Positions 7,353-11,856 of a stretch of 11,856 nt of DNA are shown piece after piece. Under the pieces are notes generated by a model, which saw only the letters and a list, made by a program, of their open reading frames with translations, did not search any database and was not told the origin of the DNA. The number at the start of each line of letters is the position of its first letter. Positions within the stretch are counted from its first letter, which is position 1. The stretch is taken from contig JAKJAB010000084.1 in the NCBI GenBank assembly GCA_022707725.1, positions 1 through 11,856 on the forward strand. The letters run 5' to 3'. Both the position numbers and the translations under genes were made by a program. This DNA is from Chloroflexota bacterium (lineage in GTDB: Bacteria > Chloroflexota > Anaerolineae > B4-G1 > SLSP01).

Positions 7353-7754
7353 TCAAACTTCCTCTGATGGCAGCCTGAGCACTTCGATTTCGCGTAACAC
7401 ATCTTCCAGTTTTGGTACCTCGTAGACCGAGACGATGTTGCCGTCGGATGTGTGTTTATGGTGAGGAAATGTGGTGACATCCATGTGGTGCGCCGTGTTA
7501 TCGTAACGGAATATCAAAGCGCTTTCGGAATTTTGATAGTGGTAAGCATACATAATCGTTCGCATAGGCTGGCGCAGGTCCACCAATTCACGAAAATGCA
7601 ACATCGAGCCGTCTGTGAAGGTAATCTCGCCGCGAATGAAGCCGACCATTTCGGCCCGTTTTTCAAAGGTGACTTGCGGGTTTTCTACTGACGGTAGCGG
7701 CGTGAGCAAGTCTAGCAACGATTTGAAATAGTCTTCAATCAATGCGTGCCTCAT
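7353..7754 (-). CDS. DUF6516 / TumE-like toxin of a toxin-antitoxin pair
   Basis: The 133-aa product matches the DUF6516 family, annotated as the TumE-type toxin. The hallmark segments are 'RGEITFTDGSMLHFRELVDL' (41-60), 'YAYHYQ' (69-74), 'IFRYDNTAHH' (81-90) and the His-rich 'TTFPHHKH' (94-101), ending in an amphipathic helix 'LEDVLREIEVL'. The biochemical target is not known to me; the conserved His and aromatic residues suggest a catalytic or nucleic-acid role, which is inference. Its ATG at 7752-7754 lies 20 bp inside the upstream gene, with only a weak ribosome site, so translation probably depends on the antitoxin gene. The length is normal and the gene looks intact. Family assignment is from remembered motif pattern. 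Confidence 0.8.
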   Translation of the reverse strand: MRHALIEDYFKSLLDLLTPLPSVENPQVTFEKRAEMVGFIRGEITFTDGSMLHFRELVDLRQPMRTIMYAYHYQNSESALIFRYDNTAHHMDVTTFPHHKHTSDGNIVSVYEVPKLEDVLREIEVLRLPSEEV

Positions 7755-8025
7755 TTAAGGCTGTATATTGTTCTTCCAACAGGCGTAAGGCGGCAAGTTC
7801 CATGCACCAGTCAATGGTGGCGAGGGTTTCGGATAACTCGCCGGTCTGGAGGCGGTGCTCCATTTCGGCAGTGCTCATCCCGAAACGGTTTTCAAATGCC
7901 GCCAGTTGTTGCCGTGTGCGAGCGATGCCGTGACGCAGCGATGTCAATTGCTTGCGGATGGCGACTTCCACCAACGGTTTGAGCGGCCTGCTGGTCCGAC
8001 TCTGAATGGTAATTTGTTGTAACAT
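7735..8025 (-). CDS. Putative antitoxin partner of the DUF6516 toxin
   Basis: This 96-aa protein is first in a two-gene unit with the DUF6516 protein and overlaps it by 20 bp, the usual arrangement for antitoxin-toxin pairs. It has no membrane segment. The N-terminal half is rich in Arg and Gln ('VAIRKQLTSLRHGIARTRQQLAAFENRFG'), predicted helical and possibly a coiled coil. It is followed by 'MSTAEMEHRLQTGEL', a pattern I recall in small proteins next to toxins of this type, and an acidic helical end 'WCMELAALRLLEEQYTALNEA'. No clear helix-turn-helix is visible. The ATG at 8023-8025 is preceded by AGAGG at suitable spacing and a sigma70-like promoter. The antitoxin role is inferred from context. 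Confidence 0.7.
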   Translation of the reverse strand: MLQQITIQSRTSRPLKPLVEVAIRKQLTSLRHGIARTRQQLAAFENRFGMSTAEMEHRLQTGELSETLATIDWCMELAALRLLEEQYTALNEARID

Positions 8026-8054
8026 CGATTATCCTCTTACTGACTTTTGCTCCC

Positions 8055-8084
8055 ATTATACATCAATATACCGTTAAATGTCTC
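8055..8084 (-). promoter_or_regulatory. Sigma70-like promoter of the toxin-antitoxin operon
   Basis: On the minus strand the -10 is a perfect TATAAT (8055-8060) and the -35 is GAGACA (8079-8084, four of six consensus bases), 18 bp apart. Transcription would begin near 8047, about 22 nt before the antitoxin ATG. The AT-rich spacer contains TATA sequences on both sides that could hold an autoregulatory operator, but this is weak. Confidence 0.65.
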
Positions 8085-8190
8085 AGATTTGCAGGCTATG
8101 AGAAAGTAAGAGGGCGACAATCGGGCAGATATCTTTCAGACAACTATTAGCTTATTGATAGTACAGGGATAGGCGCTATTGCTGCCTGGC

Positions 8191-8199
8191 TGGTATACT
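8191..8199 (+). promoter_or_regulatory. Extended -10 promoter element upstream of a candidate small ORF
   Basis: TGG-TATACT fits the extended -10 pattern TGn-TATAAT with one mismatch. No good -35 is seen 16-18 bp upstream, which extended -10 promoters can tolerate. Transcription would start near 8206, about 32 nt before the GTG at 8238. Confidence 0.4.
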
Positions 8200-8237
8200 C
8201 TTCTTAAAAATTCTGATCAAAATGAAAGGAGACACCG

Positions 8238-8336
8238 GTGCTGGCGCACACCATGCAGCACGAAAATAAAGATTTCCGTGTGTTTCGTGTATTCCGTGGT
8301 TTGTTTTCGAAGGAGCGCAAACAGCCAGCCAGATAA
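8238..8336 (+). CDS. Candidate small protein of 32 aa, hypothetical
   Basis: A GTG-initiated ORF of 32 codons is preceded at six bases by a strong Shine-Dalgarno AAAGGAG (8225-8231) and, further up, by an extended -10 element. The peptide contains 'DFRVFRVFRG', because the 9-bp repeats at 8272-8298 are read as three-codon units, and ends in a basic stretch 'KERKQPAR'. I recognise no family. The arrangement of promoter, ribosome site and ORF is the only evidence; it may equally be noncoding repeat DNA that is open by chance. Confidence 0.3.
   Translation: MLAHTMQHENKDFRVFRVFRGLFSKERKQPAR
8261..8309. repeat. 9-bp tandem repeats flanked by 10-bp inverted repeats
   Basis: Three units of period 9 (ATTTCCGTG, TGTTTCGTG, TATTCCGTG at 8272-8298) are enclosed by CGAAAATAAA (8261-8270) and TTTGTTTTCG (8300-8309), which are inverted repeats matching at nine of ten positions. 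The whole is a compact 49-bp palindromic-ended unit. Confidence 0.65.
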
Positions 8337-8395
8337 TCGTCAATTTGCTACGCCCGTTTTTAGCACCATAATCGTATCATAACGGTCGATATTCG

Positions 8396-9913
8396 TCATC
8401 CGTAATACTTGATTCCCTTCACCTCTTCACCCGCACTCACCGTCTGCGCCACTCGCCTGAGCTGATTGTCACTCAGCACAATATCCCGCGTCTGCGCGCC
8501 CTCCACACGCAGGAAAACGCCCGTCCCCTCCGCAGCCTGACAGCCATGCACAAACGCCCCATCGACGTTGCGCATCTGGATGACCGGCGCATCCGCCGAC
8601 GGGGTGGGTGTGGTGAAGCCGTTGATTTCCACGTCCGCTGCGTCCGCCAGCATCAGCGCCGGGCCGAGTTGGTCGGCGACCGTGACATTGTGGAAGCGCA
8701 GGTTGCGCACGTTGGCGGCCCAGAATCCGGCGCGCTGCATCGGTTCGAGGTTCGGCGCCATCGCCGGGACGCCGGGCTCGGCATCCAGCGCCATCGAGAT
8801 GTCCGCGTTACTGAACGTGATCTCCTCGACGGGCATTTCGGGCAGGCCGTAAAGGAACGCCGCCGCATAGCGCACGTTGCGAGCGGTGATGTCGCTGAAA
8901 TGCACGCGGCGGAAGCGCGGCGTCCCCTCGTTCACCGGCCAGGGCGAGCGATCCGCGATTTTATCCGCGCCCCACGCGCCGCAGCCGTAGTACAGGTTCA
9001 TGATGAACGGGCACATCACGTCCGTCATCACCACGTTGGTCACGCGGATGTCCTCCACCGTCCCGCCCCGCTCGCGCCGCGATTTGAGGCGGATGCCCCG
9101 GTCGGTACCCACGAAGACGCAGTTGGCGATGGTGACGTGGCGCACGCCGCCGCTCATCTCGCTGCCGATGACGACGCCGCCGTGCCCGTGGACCATCGTG
9201 CAGTTGGTGACGGTGATGTTCTCGCAGGGCAGGAGCTTGTCGCGGCCCTCGTCTTCTACGCCGGACTTGATAGCGATGCAGTCGTCGCCCACGTCGATGT
9301 GGCAATTGCTGATGTGGACGTTGCGGCACGATTCGGGGTTGATGCCGTCGGTGTTGGGCGAGTTTGGCGGATTCACGATCGTCGCCTTATCTACGGTGAC
9401 GTTATCGCAGGCATAGGGATGGATGGTCCAACTGGGCGAGTTGGTGCAGGTGATGCCTTCGACGATGACGTTGGTGCAGCGGCTAAAGGAGATCAGACGC
9501 GGGCGTGGGTAGTCGAGCGCGCGCTCGCGGTGCAACTTCCACCAGAACGCGCCGCGCCCATCGACCGTGCCCCGCCCGACGACGGCGATGTGCGTCAGAT
9601 CGTCGCCGCCGATGAGCGGCGCGTGGGTTTTGCGGCTCACGCCTTCCCAGCGGTTCTCGACGGGTGGGTAATCGGCTGGATTCTGGCTCCCCAACAACAC
9701 AGCGCCGGCGTCCAGGTAAAGCGTGATGTGGCTCTTGAGGAACAACGAGCCGGTGACATACTGTCCAGCGGGGATGTAAACCGCGCCGCCCCCGACCTGG
9801 CTGCACGCTTCGATGGCGGCTTGCAGCGCGGCAGTGTCGAGCGTTTGCCCGTCGCCGGTTGCGCCGTAATCCAGCACGTTGAACGCAGTTTGGTTTTTAT
9901 TCTGTAGCGTCAT
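8396..9913 (-). CDS. Glycoside hydrolase family 28 (polygalacturonase-type), intracellular
   Basis: The 505-aa product is a right-handed beta-helix enzyme of GH28, hydrolysing alpha-galacturonosyl bonds in pectin-derived chains. It begins with the pectate-lyase-superfamily signature 'FNVLDYGATGDGQTLDTAALQAAI'. All GH28 catalytic motifs are intact: 'NTDGI' (Asp189), 'GDDCIAIKSG' (Asp210, Asp211), 'GHGG' (His244) and 'RLK' (Arg275, Lys277). There is no signal peptide, so it probably acts in the cytoplasm on imported oligosaccharides, as some exo-acting members do; exact substrate (oligogalacturonate or rhamnogalacturonan pieces) cannot be read from the sequence. The ATG at 9911-9913 is chosen over 9919 because AGGAG lies six bases before it and would touch the upstream ATG. 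No transporter or other pectin gene is adjacent. Confidence 0.93.
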   Translation of the reverse strand: MTLQNKNQTAFNVLDYGATGDGQTLDTAALQAAIEACSQVGGGAVYIPAGQYVTGSLFLKSHITLYLDAGAVLLGSQNPADYPPVENRWEGVSRKTHAPLIGGDDLTHIAVVGRGTVDGRGAFWWKLHRERALDYPRPRLISFSRCTNVIVEGITCTNSPSWTIHPYACDNVTVDKATIVNPPNSPNTDGINPESCRNVHISNCHIDVGDDCIAIKSGVEDEGRDKLLPCENITVTNCTMVHGHGGVVIGSEMSGGVRHVTIANCVFVGTDRGIRLKSRRERGGTVEDIRVTNVVMTDVMCPFIMNLYYGCGAWGADKIADRSPWPVNEGTPRFRRVHFSDITARNVRYAAAFLYGLPEMPVEEITFSNADISMALDAEPGVPAMAPNLEPMQRAGFWAANVRNLRFHNVTVADQLGPALMLADAADVEINGFTTPTPSADAPVIQMRNVDGAFVHGCQAAEGTGVFLRVEGAQTRDIVLSDNQLRRVAQTVSAGEEVKGIKYYG

Positions 9914-9919
9914 CGGCAT

Positions 9920-9924
9920 CTCCT
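9920..9924 (-). promoter_or_regulatory. Shine-Dalgarno that decides the GH28 start
   Basis: The minus strand reads AGGAG immediately before an ATG at 9917-9919 and six bases before a second in-frame ATG at 9911-9913. Spacing favours the second. Confidence 0.75.
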
Positions 9925-9983
9925 ATAGAAAAGTCACGTAGCCGTTAGTTTTGTGGTTGGTTGAAAGTGTCATACTTGCCAAT

Positions 9984-10011
9984 ATGATACTGCGAATGGA
10001 GCGTTTGCCAA
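9984..10011 (-). promoter_or_regulatory. Sigma70-like promoter of the GH28 gene
   Basis: On the minus strand TTGGCA (10006-10011) and TATCAT (9984-9989) are separated by 16 bp. Transcription would begin near 9977, leaving a leader of about 64 nt. The -35 lies in one arm of an inverted repeat (GCCAA 10007-10011, TTGGC 10019-10023) that could serve as an operator. Confidence 0.55.
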
Positions 10012-10027
10012 ATGACTGTTGGCGTCG

Positions 10028-10056
10028 TTGGCGCGTTTGCCCTTCCCGAGTAAAAT
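10028..10056 (+). promoter_or_regulatory. Promoter of the uvrC-like relic, leaderless layout
   Basis: TTGGCG (10028-10033) and TAAAAT (10051-10056) are spaced by 17 bp. The start of transcription would fall at or next to the ATG at 10064, implying a leaderless mRNA. The promoter appears to have outlived the gene. Confidence 0.5.
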
Positions 10057-10063
10057 GTGGGCT

Positions 10064-10500
10064 ATGCCGTTCGACTTCGATCCTCAATCTTATCCAACAA
10101 CAATACTTCTGCCCGTATCTGAGCCGCGAATCCTGCGCTGGGCTGCTGACATACGCGGCGGATCACTTCGGCCTGCGGACGCGCCAGCCGTTGGGATCGC
10201 GCGTCTGTCTGCGCCATCATCTGAAGGCGCGCGGCGGCGTTTGCGAAAAACGGGCATCCGTGGACGAGTACGCCGCTGCTGTCCAGGCTGCGCTCGATTT
10301 TCTGGCCCGTCCTCACGCGAATCTGGTCGCGGATATGCGCGCGGAGATGACGGCCTGCGCCGAACGGCTGGAATTCGAGCGGGCGCATCGCAGAGCAGAT
10401 GCTCGCGTTGGAGGCCACGTTGCAGCCGCAGATCGTCGAGCGCGACGTGGATTACGACCAGGACGTGGTGCACTTCTTTTCTAAAGGGAAAAATCCATAG
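10064..10500 (+). pseudogene. Decayed GIY-YIG / UvrC-like nuclease gene
   Basis: Three frames together spell parts of a UvrC-like protein. Frame one gives the family-like start 'MPFDFDPQSYPTT' (10064-10102). Frame two (about 10098-10385) gives 'YFCPYLSRES', 'HFGLRTRQPLGSRVCLRHHL' and 'VDEYAAAVQAALDFLARP', matching the region after the nuclease domain, then the start of the UVR helix hairpin 'AERLEFERA'. Frame three (from about 10387) continues 'IAEQMLALEATLQPQIVERD' and 'DYDQDVVHFFSKGKNP', then stops at 10498-10500. The GIY-YIG catalytic domain of roughly 100 or more residues expected between frames one and two is missing, and everything after the UVR motif is lost. It cannot encode a working nuclease. 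The end coincides with a 9-bp repeat tract. Confidence 0.75.
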
Positions 10501-10518
10501 AATCCGTGAAATCCGTGT
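10492..10518. repeat. 9-bp tandem repeat tract (AATCCATAG/AATCCGTGA/AATCCGTGT)
   Basis: Three head-to-tail 9-mers lie exactly at the truncated end of the uvrC-like relic; the first supplies its stop codon. The last runs into TACAAT (10518-10523), a possible -10 of the acetyltransferase gene. Confidence 0.8.
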
Positions 10519-10523
10519 ACAAT
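10518..10523 (+). promoter_or_regulatory. Possible -10 element of the GNAT gene
   Basis: TACAAT differs from consensus at one base and lies about 30 bp before the ATG at 10552. No good -35 is present, since the region upstream is the 9-bp repeat tract. Confidence 0.35.
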
Positions 10524-10551
10524 AACTGCGTTAGTTTCTCGCAGGAGGGCT

Positions 10552-10968
10552 ATGGTAGAAGTTCTTGTTGTCGAACAATTACCGAGCGCGGCGCAGTACA
10601 ACCAACTGCGCGCGGCGGTAGGGTGGGGTGTATACACCGAAGACGTGATCGAACGGGCGCTGCCCAAAACGCTTTACTGCCTGTGCGCGTTCGTGGATGG
10701 CGAACTGGTAGGCATGGCGCGCGTCATCGGCGATGGCGGAATGGTGTACTACATCCAGGACGTCATCGTTTTGCCGGCCCACCAACGCCAGGGGATCGGC
10801 GCGCGGATGATGGACCGGCTGATGGACTACATCCGCACTCACGCCAGCCACAACACGATCGTTGGGCTGATGGCGGCGTGCGGCAAAGAGCCATTCTACG
10901 AGCAATACGGCCTCACCCGCCGTCCCACCAAACGCCTGGGCGCGGGGATGACGATGTTTTGGGATTAA
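10552..10968 (+). CDS. GNAT-family N-acetyltransferase
   Basis: GNAT enzymes transfer an acetyl group from acetyl-CoA to an amine. The 138-aa product has the standard order: an N-terminal helical part, 'YCLCAFVDGELVGMARVIGD' (beta2-beta3, 42-61), then motif A 'YIQDVIVLPAHQRQGIGARM' (67-86) with the pyrophosphate-binding Gln78-Arg-Gln-Gly81-Ile-Gly83, and the C-terminal 'EPFYEQYGLTRRP' typical of the last helix-strand. It is a single-domain cytoplasmic protein of normal length. The ATG is preceded by AGGAGG (10543-10548) at short spacing. The acceptor cannot be predicted. The gene is convergent with the CPBP protease, with 8 bp between the two stops and no visible terminator. Confidence 0.92.
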   Translation: MVEVLVVEQLPSAAQYNQLRAAVGWGVYTEDVIERALPKTLYCLCAFVDGELVGMARVIGDGGMVYYIQDVIVLPAHQRQGIGARMMDRLMDYIRTHASHNTIVGLMAACGKEPFYEQYGLTRRPTKRLGAGMTMFWD

Positions 10969-10976
10969 TGAGCGCG

Positions 10977-11717
10977 TTACAGTTGAAGCGCGACTTGTTC
11001 CCCGCGTTTGTGCGCCCAGAACGTGATCAAGCCGTAGATGAGCAGGACAAAGGGCAGTGTCAGGATACTGCTGTTGAGCGCGCTGTGGAGGATGGCGACA
11101 GGTAGCACGGAACGTGTCCATATACAGAGTAATGCGAGGACTAGCGCGGTGAGAAACAGATTGAGGAGTCTCTCGATGATGCGATAAGTCAGCGGAGCCT
11201 GCGGTGAGCCATACCAATCGCGAAATTCTGGCTGGAACGTTTGTGTATGCATCAGCGTAAAAATGAGCGCCGACAACAGGATCGCCCACCGGCGTGGATG
11301 TCGCCGTTGCGCGAACAGCCGCGTAAAGAGCGCCAGCAGGAAGCCGCGAAAGAACACTTCCTCGCCGGTTCGGGCAAACGCTTCCAGAATCGCGCTGGTC
11401 CAGGTGATGGATGAGGTTTTCAGAGCCGTTAAAAGGACACAAACAACGGATACCACGGCCATAAAGGCGTTGAGCGTAAAACCGAAATCCGTCACCCGCC
11501 AGGGCTTGGCGGTGTTAGCTGTTGTGGTGAGCGGCAAGACGATGACGGGGACGTAGAGTAACCCCCATGAGAAGAGTGTCCAGAAGTTCGTAGTTGTGAC
11601 CGGATCGGAGGAGTATGGATGGCTGTAGTTTGCATAAGCACCCAGAAGAATCACGACGGTGGCATAGAGGAGCGCCGCCCATAGCCAGATTTTATCCAAT
11701 TTCGTCGATATCGACAT
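10977..11717 (-). CDS. CPBP (CAAX/Abi-type) intramembrane metalloprotease
   Basis: The 246-aa product is a multi-pass membrane protein with the three motifs of the CPBP family: 'EEVFFR' (Glu119, Glu120, Arg124), 'FTLMH' (His157) and 'HSALN' (His211, Asn215), which form a metal site within the membrane. Hydrophobic segments lie near 12-30, 47-63, 81-98, 146-158, 184-199, 203-215 and 220-234. Family members include eukaryotic CAAX prenyl proteases and bacterial proteins linked to bacteriocin immunity or processing; the substrate here is unknown and no peptide toxin gene was seen beside it. The ATG at 11715-11717 has a Shine-Dalgarno-like AAGAAGGG (11725-11732) at seven bases. An in-frame ATG at 11739-11741 would add eight residues but has a poorer site. 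TACAAT on the minus strand (11765-11770) is a possible -10. Confidence 0.88.
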   Translation of the reverse strand: MSISTKLDKIWLWAALLYATVVILLGAYANYSHPYSSDPVTTTNFWTLFSWGLLYVPVIVLPLTTTANTAKPWRVTDFGFTLNAFMAVVSVVCVLLTALKTSSITWTSAILEAFARTGEEVFFRGFLLALFTRLFAQRRHPRRWAILLSALIFTLMHTQTFQPEFRDWYGSPQAPLTYRIIERLLNLFLTALVLALLCIWTRSVLPVAILHSALNSSILTLPFVLLIYGLITFWAHKRGEQVALQL

Positions 11718-11724
11718 ACGATTG

Positions 11725-11732
11725 CCCTTCTT
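11725..11732 (-). promoter_or_regulatory. Shine-Dalgarno favouring the inner start of the CPBP gene
   Basis: AAGAAGGG lies seven bases before the ATG at 11715-11717. It would lie inside the gene if the outer ATG at 11739-11741 were used. Confidence 0.5.
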
Positions 11733-11856
11733 GTCGCTCATTCTGGCTCAAAGATTCAGGATCGATTGTATGCCGGAAATGTAACTATTCAGCCTTGAGG
11801 TGGGACGCACTTAGCTGAACCCAAAACGGCAATTTTTGCGCTTCCTACTGTCATTG

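Larger units (their letters stand above)
8085..8395. other. Gap between the toxin-antitoxin promoter and the GH28 stop codon
   Basis: Nothing with family similarity is seen here. It holds an extended -10 element (8191-8199), a candidate 32-codon ORF (8238-8336) and a 9-bp repeat tract bounded by inverted repeats (8261-8309). No terminator is visible downstream of the GH28 gene, which ends at 8396. Confidence 0.6.

Noticed and set aside
8179..8382. Plus-strand ORF of 67 codons in the 8.0-8.4 kb gap
   Set aside because: No ribosome site at its start and no family likeness; the overlapping 32-codon frame has better start signals.
8546..9907. Plus-strand ORF of 453 codons opposite the GH28 gene
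   Set aside because: Shadow ORF; all GH28 catalytic motifs are on the minus strand.
10492..10518. CRISPR array from the short repeats
   Set aside because: Units are 9 bp, directly adjacent and without spacers, and no cas gene is present.
10506..11105. Plus-strand ORF of 199 codons overlapping the GNAT gene in another frame
   Set aside because: The GNAT frame has the acetyl-CoA motif and a good ribosome site; this frame is low-complexity Arg/Gly-rich.

Overview
The window looks like chromosomal DNA from a GC-rich, free-living bacterium, most probably a member of the Chloroflexota. This is inferred from gene content: a secreted Ig-like domain with the 'LGxWDTTxLPxGxY' signature on a Pro/Thr-rich stalk, a relic of the compact GIY-YIG/UvrC-like nuclease family common there, a DUF6516 (TumE-like) toxin-antitoxin pair, and AATCYGTGN-type 9-bp intergenic tandem repeats. 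No rRNA, tRNA, transposase, integrase or CRISPR array was seen.

Layout. (1) 1-3700, minus strand: a three-gene run, Ig-like membrane-anchored secreted protein -> pth (peptidyl-tRNA hydrolase) -> mfd (transcription-repair coupling factor). Gaps are 7 and 16 bp. mfd leaves the window just after its Walker B motif. (2) 3701-3935: divergent intergenic region holding a strong potential RNA hairpin just before a near-perfect Shine-Dalgarno. (3) 3936-4407, plus strand: a 64-aa PspC-domain protein overlapping a 94-aa protein of unknown family, closed by a perfectly palindromic 34-bp terminator. (4) 4479-8025, minus strand: DUF6516 toxin-antitoxin pair (overlapping genes), then tldD (frameshifted) and tldE. 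(5) 8026-8395: a 370-bp gap with the toxin-antitoxin promoter, a candidate 32-codon small ORF with promoter and Shine-Dalgarno, and a 9-bp repeat tract bounded by inverted repeats. (6) 8396-9913, minus strand: an intracellular GH28 polygalacturonase-type enzyme with its own promoter. (7) 10064-10500, plus strand: a decayed UvrC-like gene. (8) 10552-10968, plus: a GNAT acetyltransferase, convergent with (9) 10977-11717, minus: a CPBP/CAAX-type membrane protease.

How the genes relate. pth and mfd are housekeeping neighbours, an association also known from Firmicutes. TldD and TldE normally form one heterodimeric protease. The toxin-antitoxin pair just upstream on the same strand could be co-transcribed with it, and TldD/TldE are known in E. 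coli to affect the antitoxin CcdA, so a functional link is possible but unproven. The other genes look like an ordinary accessory patchwork. I did not find a clearly new multi-gene system. The most interesting signals are the four 9-bp-period repeat tracts, three of which abut stop codons (one at the broken end of the uvrC-like relic), the tldD frameshift, the structured pspC leader and the small ORF.
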